The notes below the pieces were generated by a model, which searched no databases, had not been told where the DNA came from, and saw nothing but the letters and a program-made list of their open reading frames with translations. Positions 40,258-49,200 of a stretch of DNA of 64,000 nt are shown here, one piece after another; within the stretch, counting starts at the first letter, position 1, and every line of letters starts with the position of its first letter. The DNA comes from a virus: positions 62,001 to 126,000 of the IMG/VR virus record IMGVR_UViG_3300037502_002993; one strand, written 5' to 3'. Made by a program: the position numbers and the translations under genes.

Positions 40258-42399
40258 ATGCGCAACGTGTTTTACGAACTATATCGAGAAGAAATCCTCG
40301 CCTTGGCGAACTCCATGGTGATCAAGTGCGATGCCATCGCCCAGACGCTTAATCGAGAACTCACTCTACAGGGGCATGCCATTGAAGATGATCCCATTCA
40401 TTGGAAATACTATCTGAACCTCAGTGGTGACTACCACCCCACTGACACCAAGATGACAGTGATCAGTGTAGACACCCTAGAAGAGATCATTTTCAATAAG
40501 ACCAACCTTCAAATTCACCGAGCCACGTTTCGAGAATACCGGTTAGGTGAGCCTCTCTATGAGCAGTTAGTACGCCGCTATCCCCATCAGGTGGATTTGA
40601 TACGGGGTATCTTAAACCCGGTGGACATTCAAAAAGCCATTGCGGCTCGGGATGGGGACATTCTGACTTATGAACCCACCTTGATTGAACCCAATGAAGA
40701 ATCACTGTTAGGGTCTCTACAACGTTGGGTGAGACAGTTCTTCTTACGGTGGTATAATGTCCAATATGTCTTAACGGACGATCTTTATATTCCCGCCTTT
40801 TGGGGACTGCTCTATCTCCATCTACCCAATGCGATTCAACAAGCGCGTCTGCGCTCGACTCGCTCCGATGAAGCCCATTCATTCCATGTAAGGGAGTATC
40901 TAGCGTCTAACGGCGGCCTGGATCGTTATCTGCCTTACCTGAACACCCGCCAGCGCATGTGGCTGTATAAGAACTTACGCTACCTGCAACGTCACGTGGG
41001 ACAGCAGCGCATCTTTGACAGCGTAGTGAAGCACATTATCCTGGATCGGCGTTTTCCGCTGCAGGCCTATCGCATCGAACAGGACACGTCCCCTCAACCG
41101 GACGCGATCTACCCCGATGTCGATATGATGAAGGTGCCATTAGGCAATACCTTCATTGAACCTGACAACATGACGAGTTCCGTCTATACAATCCTTTCGC
41201 GGCAGGCAACGATTGCCCGGGATAATAGCCGAGTGATTCATGACGCGGAAGTGGAAACCACGCGACTGGCTTCTCACGGACAGTTCAGTCAGCTTCCCAC
41301 TAAGGTAGTGGAGTCAGAGGTGGTCGATCGATCTACCTCATCGGTGAGGAGTCTTGAGCACGTCAAGATCAATCACTGGCTTTATTTAGCGACCCACCAG
41401 CGCTATAACACCTTTATCTCCATTACCCACCCGGGCAGTGGCGAGATCATGAGTGTCACTGTACGCGAAGCGTTTGTGATTGCCTTGTACTGCTTCTACC
41501 GCATGCAGGACATCCCGATCATGGACTCCGTACCAAGGGTGATAGCATATGACGTATTAAGAACGCCTCTACCTACGTATCATGAGCTTTCATCGATCGT
41601 TGATGTGGATGCCCTACAGCCTGGATTGATCCAAGCGATTATGGACCGCGTAACACCCATTGGGCAATGGCAGACGGTGGACGAGTTCCATGAGGGATGC
41701 ATCCGTCTTCATCAAGAGTATTTAGCCCTGTGGGAGCTACATGCCTTCCAGACCCGTATGCTGCAGGAGGGTTACACCCAGCAATTGGTGAAACGCCACT
41801 TCATGCACATTAAGTGTTCGCTGACAGAAGAGGTAGTGAGCTTTGAGCAATGGTTCACTGAGCGTGGCTATGGGATTGAGCATCTAAGCAACATTGAACT
41901 TGAACAGCTCTTCATTGACGTCGTAGCGGCTGCCACAGGGAGTGATTTGAGCAATACCCAATCGCTGGCTGAGATTCACCGCGCCTTGATCTCACTGACC
42001 AATCAGCTCACGAGCTACACCACACAATTCATCAGTACCATCAACGACGACAGCTACTGGTATCTAGCATGGAAGCGTCCGCGTATCGGTGATATCCGTC
42101 AAAGCACCTACGGGTATTCTGAGGTGCCGATTAAGTCCCTCACTGTTTTACGGCTCAAAGGACAGAGTGCTCAGCAAATCAATATCCAGGAAAGTCATGT
42201 CAGTGACGTTCGCGTAAGTGCTCAGACCGCAGCCCGGGTATGTCTACCCACGCGGCTTCAATATCGCCTACAGCGGCAGGACTTTGGTACGGCACGCGTC
42301 AGCCTGCGTTCTGTTGGTCTGAGAGGGTTCTCATTTGAGATACTCGGAGACCCTCCCGAAAGTAACGATTTAGGATTCTATCACCCTCCTGAAGATTAA
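40258..42399 (+). CDS. virion structural-type protein, 713 aa
   Basis: I start at MRNVFYELYREEILALANSM (ATG at 40258); the longer frame to 40198 runs into the divergent portal gene. The ribosome site is weak (GGGGTG). A large soluble protein with many Leu/Ile helices and aromatic residues (WVRQFFLRWYNVQYVL), no enzyme motif. Followed 18 bp later by the 179-residue gene. Probably a tail or baseplate component, by company. Confidence 0.6.
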   Translation: MRNVFYELYREEILALANSMVIKCDAIAQTLNRELTLQGHAIEDDPIHWKYYLNLSGDYHPTDTKMTVISVDTLEEIIFNKTNLQIHRATFREYRLGEPLYEQLVRRYPHQVDLIRGILNPVDIQKAIAARDGDILTYEPTLIEPNEESLLGSLQRWVRQFFLRWYNVQYVLTDDLYIPAFWGLLYLHLPNAIQQARLRSTRSDEAHSFHVREYLASNGGLDRYLPYLNTRQRMWLYKNLRYLQRHVGQQRIFDSVVKHIILDRRFPLQAYRIEQDTSPQPDAIYPDVDMMKVPLGNTFIEPDNMTSSVYTILSRQATIARDNSRVIHDAEVETTRLASHGQFSQLPTKVVESEVVDRSTSSVRSLEHVKINHWLYLATHQRYNTFISITHPGSGEIMSVTVREAFVIALYCFYRMQDIPIMDSVPRVIAYDVLRTPLPTYHELSSIVDVDALQPGLIQAIMDRVTPIGQWQTVDEFHEGCIRLHQEYLALWELHAFQTRMLQEGYTQQLVKRHFMHIKCSLTEEVVSFEQWFTERGYGIEHLSNIELEQLFIDVVAAATGSDLSNTQSLAEIHRALISLTNQLTSYTTQFISTINDDSYWYLAWKRPRIGDIRQSTYGYSEVPIKSLTVLRLKGQSAQQINIQESHVSDVRVSAQTAARVCLPTRLQYRLQRQDFGTARVSLRSVGLRGFSFEILGDPPESNDLGFYHPPED

Positions 42400-42417
42400 G
42401 GAGAACTGAGGTGTAAC

Positions 42418-42957
42418 ATGGATACACAGGAACTGCACCACGATCGGGAGTTGCAGTTGGGGTACTTACGTCTCTCACCGTGGGAAGCGTTTATTGCAAT
42501 GGTCAATGATCAGTACCACTACGGTCTCTTCCCCGAAACCACCACTCTGGTTGATCGCGAATCACTGGACAACGGCCGGTTAGAGATCACCATCGCTGTC
42601 CAGCGCTCAAAAAGGCTATCGAACCTCCTTCCTCCATTTGAACAAGCAACCTTTGTGTTGAACCGTTTGCATCTGGGGGAGTACTTCAACTCCCCCGTGC
42701 AGTTTTTCCGTAGTCAGTTACCAGAGGTTGGTTTTAGGCGCTCTGATCTACTAGATGTGATCTTTGCCACCGAAGGGAACTCCGTCTATCGTGACATCTC
42801 TGACATTGAAGATGAGTGGGTAATTCGTGATGAGGTCAGTGCCTTAACGCAGCACGTCATCGAGGCCCACCCACTCTCCCTTCGTTGGGTAGGTAGTGTG
42901 CGGGCAGATGTGGTGGGGTTTGGTGGTTCCCGGGTCCCCTTCACTGTAGTGATGTAA
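42418..42957 (+). CDS. virion structural-type protein, 179 aa
   Basis: MDTQELHHDRELQLGYLRLS. The arrangement of an N-terminal loop, NRLHLGEYFNSPVQFFRSQL, a middle helix and C-terminal strands (LSLRWVGSVRADVVG) loosely resembles the 194-residue protein at 55123-55707, suggesting paralogous virion proteins. No further family named. Ends at two successive terminators. Confidence 0.55.
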   Translation: MDTQELHHDRELQLGYLRLSPWEAFIAMVNDQYHYGLFPETTTLVDRESLDNGRLEITIAVQRSKRLSNLLPPFEQATFVLNRLHLGEYFNSPVQFFRSQLPEVGFRRSDLLDVIFATEGNSVYRDISDIEDEWVIRDEVSALTQHVIEAHPLSLRWVGSVRADVVGFGGSRVPFTVVM

Positions 42958-42963
42958 ACACTA

Positions 42964-43003
42964 CGACATAGCGCCAGCCCTAAGGCTGGCGTTTTATGTT
43001 GTC
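42964..43003 (+). terminator. hairpin terminator with CGACATA/TATGTTG arms
   Basis: CGCCAGCC/GGCTGGCG stem followed by TTTTATG on the plus strand; outer arms as in the other copies. Confidence 0.75.
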
Positions 43004-43030
43004 TGCTGCATTAGATACCATATACAAATA

Positions 43031-43060
43031 AAAAAAAGGAGCCCTAGTGGGCTCCTTTTT
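43031..43060. terminator. bidirectional intrinsic terminator
   Basis: AGGAGCCC/GGGCTCCT stem with an A7 run on one side and a T5 run on the other, between two convergent genes. Confidence 0.8.
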
Positions 43061-43063
43061 ATG

Positions 43064-43456
43064 TTAATTGACCACAACGCCTTCATCGTTAACCCAGTCA
43101 CCCAACACCGGATCATAGGCAATGCCGAGTTGTTGTCCCAAAAAGGCTTCAAGCCCCATTGGCGTCACGGCTTTATCGTTGACCTCAGTACCAGGTACCA
43201 TGTCCTCAACGCTGGCAGCGCTAACACCACCCCCGCCTTCACCTGGCTCAAAATCCGCCAGGGCAGTTTGAATGGCTTGTTGAACAATCGCTTCAACATC
43301 GGGAAGGTTGGGAATTGAGTGACCACCTGGCTTTTCTCCGTCATGCAGACGAATGCGCCAGTTATTGGTGTCAATTGTCATCTCACCGGCCGGGCCGACG
43401 TAGATGTTGTTAGCGGCTTCCGATCCTCTCAGAAACCGTACGCGAAAACCCGCCAT
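43064..43456 (-). CDS. fibre protein with short tropism-type N-terminus, 130 aa
   Basis: Start at MAGFRVRFLRGSEAANNIYV (8 nt after AGAGGTG). GEMTIDTNNWRIRLHDGEKP resembles the N-terminal module of phage fibre and tropism-determinant proteins. A Gly-rich linker follows, and the C-terminus AYDPVLGDWVNDEGVVVN closely matches the end of the 1301-residue fibre (YYDETLQDWVNDEGTVGN). This shared tail may be a docking or trimerisation peptide. Last gene in transcription order of the fibre cluster. Confidence 0.6.
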   Translation of the reverse strand: MAGFRVRFLRGSEAANNIYVGPAGEMTIDTNNWRIRLHDGEKPGGHSIPNLPDVEAIVQQAIQTALADFEPGEGGGGVSAASVEDMVPGTEVNDKAVTPMGLEAFLGQQLGIAYDPVLGDWVNDEGVVVN

Positions 43457-43519
43457 ATCCATTCACCTCTTGCTAAGGGGGCGGGAATCCCGCCCCCGGT
43501 TCATGTAGTACCGTTTGGA

Positions 43520-44521
43520 TTAGGCAGCGGCCGGCGTGTACAGATACTGGACTTGTACCTGGAAGCCATCCCACTCGTCCACTTCGTCGGTCTCGACAGT
43601 GAATTCATTGTCGTTGACAGTAGCGGCGAGGGTGGCATCGTAAGCCACGGTACCATCGGTATCGGTGAAGAAGTAACGAACAGTCGCGTGATTCATGATG
43701 CCGCCGATACCGCCCTTCGGCGGATGGGTAAGGGTGATGGTGGAACCACTCACGGTGAGAGTTTCCAACAGCGGTACGGCACCGCCATTCCGGGCGGCCT
43801 CATCGGCGTAGGCCTTCACAGCCGCGGCAGAAGGGGCGTTGTCAGTGGGGGCGGAAGCCTCCAAATCTTGTTCCAGTCCAGCCTTGAGTACCGCATCATC
43901 CAGATCGATCCCCTGGGTGACGGTAATGAAATCCACCTTGGCCTTATGGGCGTCAGTGAAGGCATTGGTGTTTTCGTTGGACTCATAGGCCTCTTTGATA
44001 GAGAGGGCGCTGATGGAGTGCTCAAGGGCGTCCTGGTCGGAGAGCTTGATCCAGTCTGTGACCACACCGTCTTCGATAGCGTAGGGCTTGTACATCGCCC
44101 ACTTACCATCACCGTCGTCCGCCACAAAGATACGGTCAGCAGGATCGAGGTTCTCCAGGGCGTCACGCTCGGTGATGTCAGCGACGTTGTAGTTGGTGCC
44201 GAGGGCCAGCCCTGCGTCCAGAATGGCCTGGTCAACCTCTTCGGTGGAGTAAACGTCGATATTGGTGCGCGCTTGCTCGACATTGTCCAGGTCTGCCAGG
44301 TTCTGGGAAATCTGGAGGGCGGCCTCAGAGCCGCTCTGTGCGCTGCCCAGGACCTCGTTAATGGCACCCACTAGGGTAGCCTTCTCCTCGGTGAGAAGTT
44401 CGCTCAGATCGCCGTCTGCGGCGGCACGCGCCTGGGATTCCGAAGAGATGTCGTTGGCGAGCTGCTGAAGGGTCAGGTTCAGACCCAGGATGGTGTTCTT
44501 ACTGCGCTTAATAATAGCCAT
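43520..44521 (-). CDS. fibre/structural protein, 333 aa, tandem paralogue 1
   Basis: MAIIKRSKNTILGLNLTLQQ with AGGAGAATATC before ATG. Shares with its upstream neighbour (44582-45637) the blocks EAALQISQNLADL, LGTNYNVADITERDALENL, DGDGKWAMYKP, ENTNAFTDAHKAKVDFITVT and GSTITLTHPPKGGI. The N-terminal helices, a middle domain with YKPYAIEDGV and a C-terminal beta-sandwich suggest an elongated fibre or decoration protein. Arose by gene duplication. Confidence 0.65.
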   Translation of the reverse strand: MAIIKRSKNTILGLNLTLQQLANDISSESQARAAADGDLSELLTEEKATLVGAINEVLGSAQSGSEAALQISQNLADLDNVEQARTNIDVYSTEEVDQAILDAGLALGTNYNVADITERDALENLDPADRIFVADDGDGKWAMYKPYAIEDGVVTDWIKLSDQDALEHSISALSIKEAYESNENTNAFTDAHKAKVDFITVTQGIDLDDAVLKAGLEQDLEASAPTDNAPSAAAVKAYADEAARNGGAVPLLETLTVSGSTITLTHPPKGGIGGIMNHATVRYFFTDTDGTVAYDATLAATVNDNEFTVETDEVDEWDGFQVQVQYLYTPAAA

Positions 44522-44581
44522 GATATTCTCCTAACGCACGGGAAGGTGCTTGATTGAGACTGCTTAACCTACGTCTTCTAA

Positions 44582-45637
44582 TCACTCGGGCTCAGGGAGT
44601 TCGCCCTGATCGACATAGCCGTTTTCATCCAACTCCGGCAGGCTTTCCACATCACCGGTATAGAAATACTGCACCATGACTTGCTCACCATCCCACTCGT
44701 CTTCGACGGAAGTGGACACCACGAACTCATTGGGTTCAGCGGTGGCAATGACGGGAGCATCGTAGCTCACATCACTGGCGTTGGTGAAACGGACCGTGCT
44801 GAAGTTATCGATGCCGTGAACACCGTTGCGGGGGGCGTGAGTCAGTGTAATGGTAGAGCCCGCTACCGTCACTGCCTCTCGAGCCAACACCGGACCGCCC
44901 ACTCGTGTGATTTCATCAACATAGGCCACCACGGCGGAGGCGGCGGGAACAGTACCTTCACCCGCACCGATCTCCATCACGTCTTGATTGAGGTCACCCT
45001 TAAGGGCAACGTCGTCCAGGTCCACGGCTTGGGTAACCGTGATATGATCGACTTTCTCTTGATCAGCATCGGTAAAGGCGTTGGTGTCTTCGTTCTCCTC
45101 ATACCGCGCCTTGATTGCGTCAACCGTGATGACGTTTTCCAGACTGGTTTGGCTAGAGAGAAGTCGCCAATCGGTAGCCAGGCCACCTTCAAAAGCAATG
45201 GGCTTATAGGTTGCCCAAGTGCCATCACCGGTATCTTTTACGAACACCCGGTCATTGGTGTTCAGATTAGTCAGGGCATCACGTTCTGTGATATCCTCTA
45301 CTCGGTAATTGGTACCGAGATCCAACTGGGCAGTGGTAATGGCGTCCAGCACGCCTTGGGTTGAGTACACCCCCAGGTTGTTTTGGGCAGTGAGGACGTT
45401 CTCGAGATCAGCCAAGTTCTGACTGATTTGCAGTGCTGCTTCGCCTGCATTGCCGATGCCGGTGAGCGCGGCGTTAATGGCTGCCACCAGACTGGACTTG
45501 TTCTCGCTGGTGAGTTCGGACAACTCACCGTCAGCTGCCCGACGTTCAGCACTGGCCATACCGAGTGAACTGTTCAGGTCCTGCAAGTCATCCTCCAATC
45601 CGAAGATTTGGCGGATGTTACGCCGAATGATGCTCAT
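44582..45637 (-). CDS. fibre/structural protein, 351 aa, tandem paralogue 2
   Basis: MSIIRRNIRQIFGLEDDLQD with AAGGAG upstream. Parallel domain order to paralogue 1: helical N-terminus (AADGELSELTSENKSSLVAA), EAALQISQNLADLENVLTAQ, LGTNYRVEDITERDALTNLN, ENTNAFTDADQEKVDHITVT, GSTITLTHAPRNGV, and an extra acidic C-terminal tail. The substitutions are spread across all domains, so the duplication is not recent. Confidence 0.65.
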   Translation of the reverse strand: MSIIRRNIRQIFGLEDDLQDLNSSLGMASAERRAADGELSELTSENKSSLVAAINAALTGIGNAGEAALQISQNLADLENVLTAQNNLGVYSTQGVLDAITTAQLDLGTNYRVEDITERDALTNLNTNDRVFVKDTGDGTWATYKPIAFEGGLATDWRLLSSQTSLENVITVDAIKARYEENEDTNAFTDADQEKVDHITVTQAVDLDDVALKGDLNQDVMEIGAGEGTVPAASAVVAYVDEITRVGGPVLAREAVTVAGSTITLTHAPRNGVHGIDNFSTVRFTNASDVSYDAPVIATAEPNEFVVSTSVEDEWDGEQVMVQYFYTGDVESLPELDENGYVDQGELPEPE

Positions 45638-45693
45638 GGGAAACTCCTTTTTGGGAAATCACCACAATGGAACTCACTGTGGTTCGTCTACAC

Positions 45694-46095
45694 TTATTCC
45701 AAACCCGCGATAAAGGAGACCGTGAGGGTCTCTACTTCCTCGGAGTATTCCAGGAAGTCTTCTTGTTTTAGCTGAACAAAGTGTTTACCTGACTGCTCTA
45801 AGTGGGTGAGTTCTGTCATCTCGACCACTGACCCATCGGATAGAAACACATGCGCCATGTCAAGAAGAAACCCCCCTAGCGGTTTAGAGGGTAGTTCAGC
45901 TTTCCCCTCGTGATCCACAGGGACCTGAGAAGCGGTAACAAGCCCAATGTTGGCGTCTGTGTCAGTAGGGATAAGGTCAGTGAGTTTAAAGCGTACGTTG
46001 GTCCAGAAACCTTCAGGACCTCGTTGAATTGCTTCAACCCACTCCTTTCCTGTTAAAGGACGCCCCTTGGGTAGTTGGGAGATTCTCCTTGCCAT
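45694..46095 (-). CDS. fibre-associated protein, 133 aa
   Basis: MARRISQLPKGRPLTGKEWV, then EAIQRGPEGFWTNVRFKLTD. This N-terminal ~45-residue module resembles the start of the giant fibre (LTGDVWIEIIHRASPQDPWQ) and is a form often seen at the N-terminus of fibre proteins that dock to the baseplate. The remainder is a small beta domain. Directly downstream of the giant fibre gene. Confidence 0.55.
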   Translation of the reverse strand: MARRISQLPKGRPLTGKEWVEAIQRGPEGFWTNVRFKLTDLIPTDTDANIGLVTASQVPVDHEGKAELPSKPLGGFLLDMAHVFLSDGSVVEMTELTHLEQSGKHFVQLKQEDFLEYSEEVETLTVSFIAGLE

Positions 46096-46219
46096 TGCGG
46101 TGTAACTCCCTATAAGTTAAAAAACAGATGAACGATTTGATGTTGTTATAATGGTGAATTAAATTACATCACTACTCACCTCTTGAAAAGTGGGGGGGTG
46201 TCACCACCCCCCAACTCAC

Positions 46220-49200
46220 TCAGTTGCCAACAGTCCCTTCGTCATTGACCCAATCCTGAAGGGTTTCGTCGTAGTAGATCCCCATCTCCGCAAAGAGATC
46301 CGCCATGGACTTCGCTGACATCAGGGCGTTGTCATCGGGTTCGACACTACGCACATCCGCAGGAGCGGCTTTGTTGACTTTCACCCACGCATTGCGCTTT
46401 CTGAGGTGGAGTTCTTCCGCGTCTGCTTCAGAGACATCCGGTACCTCAGCGACAGGCAGTGCCCAGCCACCGTCCTGACGAACGTACTGCTGGCCGTCAA
46501 TCGGAGCTTCTGGTACTTCCGCAGTTGGTCTCACCCACTCGCCATCTTTGAGCAGGTATTCCTGACCATCCATGGGTGCGCCAGCCAGGGCATCAAGCAC
46601 CTGCCACTGACCGTCCTTGTAGACGTACTGCTCACCGTCAGCGGGGGGAGCGTAGACATTACCCCCACCCAGATGACCCATTGATGCCCAGGTGGTGTTG
46701 GACGTTTTCTGGAAGTACTCATTGCTGGTGGTGTTGATGGCAAAGTCCCCTACATCCCCCACAATCTGAGTTGGGTTCTGAGGCAGGGCAATCCAGCGTG
46801 AGCCATTCAGGGAGTAAAGCCACTCTTCGACGGTGCCTTCGTAACCAGCCTCAACAGCGACCTGGTAAGCCGACAAACCTTCAGGCCCCCGCATGGATTC
46901 CATCCATTCCTCAAGGGTTCCTGAGAAACCGAGTTCATCCACAGCGATCTGGTAGGCATTCTTCCCTTTCAGGGATTCCAGCCACTCCGCTTCAGTACCA
47001 GTGAAGCCCAGATCAACCGCCTCCTCATAGGCACTTTTACCAGTGTCACCCTTCTCCCCCCGATCTCCAGTGTCACCCTTCTCCCCCTTGGGACCGCGAA
47101 TGGGACCGAGGTTAATCCACCCCCCCTGGACTTCAGACCACATCCAAACATCCTGGTTGACAACGTAGGCCTCACCCTGGAAGTTACCCGGAGTGGGAAG
47201 ATCCTCGAAAGAAGGCAACTCCCCTTGAAGGTCCACAGGCACGGCATTGTCGCCCGGTTCACCTTTTAGAGAGTCAAGCCACTCTGATGGGGAGCCGGTG
47301 AAACCTTCGTTGACGGCTACCTGGTAAGCCGAGAGGCCCTCGGGTCCCACCAGACTCTCAAGCCACTCTGTCTCCGATCCAGTGAACCCCTGAGACACGG
47401 CCAGATCGTAAGCGCTATCCCCTTGGTCGCCTTTGAGTGACGCCAACCACTCCTGTTGGGTACCGCCAAAGCCCTCACTTACGGCAACCGCGTAGGCACT
47501 TTCACCAGGTTCCCCCTTCAAGGAGTTGAGCCATTCGGTCTCGGTACCGACGAACCCATTGAGGAGCGCCACCTCATAGGCCGAGTCGCCCCGAGCCCCC
47601 TTCAAGGAGTCAAGCCACTCTTGTTCAGTCCCCACAAAGCCCAGGTCCACGGCGACCTCGTAAGCAGACTTCCCTTGGATGGACTCCAACCATTCGGCTT
47701 CAGTTCCCTGGAACCCGTTGTCAACAGCAACATCGTAAGCAGAGCGTCCATCCTCACCCCGATCGCCCTTCTCTCCTTTTTCCCCTTGGGCGCCTTTTAC
47801 CTCACCCAAGTCGATCCAGGCATTGCCATTCCATGCGTAGAGGTTTTGACCCACCAGATAACCCTGGCCCAGTTCCCCTTCAGGCGGGAGTTCAGACGGG
47901 TCATCTGCCCCCCCCATAATGGAGAGGTTAGCACCGGGAGGGCCCTCAGGGCCCACTTCGCCCTGATTGCCCTTCTCTCCTTTCTCCCCCTTCAAGGACT
48001 CCAACCATTCCCCACGGGTCCCGGTGAAGCCTTCGGCCTGAGCGACCGCAAACGCATCCTCACCTTTCAGGGACTCAAGCCATTGCCCCTCGGACCCCAC
48101 AAAACCGTTCTCTACAGCAAGCTGATAAGCGCTCTGCCCCACCAGGGAGTTGAGGTACTCCTCTTCCGTTCCTTCGAAGCCATTATCCACCGCGAGTTGA
48201 TAGAGATCTCGACCCACGATGGTACCAGCATCCTGCCACTCTCCAGCCGTCTCAGAGTAGATCCACAATACCCCATTGATAATGTAGGCTGAGAACTCAG
48301 ACACCTCAGGAAGTTCAGACGGATCGGAGAGTACTCCAGTAATAGTCAGGCCATCTCCTTTTGGACCGGGGTTACCGCGATCCCCTTGCGGACCTTTGAG
48401 AGACTCCAACCATTCGGCTTCTGTACCGACGAAACCACTCTGAAGGGCAATCTCGTAGGCACTGGCTCCGTTGAGACTGTCGAGCCAAGCGGTTTCATTT
48501 CCTACAAAACCGTGGTCCACCGCAACGTCGTAGGCGGATTTACCATTCAGGGTGGCCAGGTACTCAGACTCGGTCCCTTGGAACCCATTCTCTACGGCAA
48601 CCTCATAGACGGACTTACCGTCTGCCCCACGCAGTGAAGAGAGCCATTCGGAACGACTGCCGTTAAAGCCATCGTCCAAGGCGACCTCGTAAGCAGACTT
48701 ACCACGCTCACCCTTATCACCGGTATCGCCAGTGTCACCCTTCTCACCTTGGGGGCCCACGACCTCACCGGCATCAAACCAGTCTTCCCCAGTCCAGACC
48801 CAGAGATTACGAACGATAAAGTAAGCATCACCCGGCTCAGCCCCGCCCGGTAGATCGACCTCATCGTTAACTTCTCCCAGAACCTTAATGGCCGCACTGG
48901 GGTCGCCCTTCTCCCCTTTCTCCCCCTGAATGCCCGTATCACCCTTAGGACCCACCAGGGAGTCAAGCCATTCCCCACGGGTACCAGTGAAGCCTTCTTG
49001 GGTGGCAACGGTGTAGGCATCGTTTCCTTTGAGGGAGGTAACCCACTCACTGCGGGTGCCTTGGAAGCCTTGGTCAACGGCGATTTGGTAAGCGTCTTTC
49101 CCCACCAGTGACGCAAGCCACTGCGTTACCGTACCGGAGAAACCTTCCTGCACGGCAAGTTGATATGCAGAGCTCCCTTTCAGGGAATTGAGCCATTGGT

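Noticed and set aside
43319-45364. Long plus-strand frames at 43319-44374 and 44681-45364
   Set aside because: Antisense to the two fibre paralogues; created by their codon bias.
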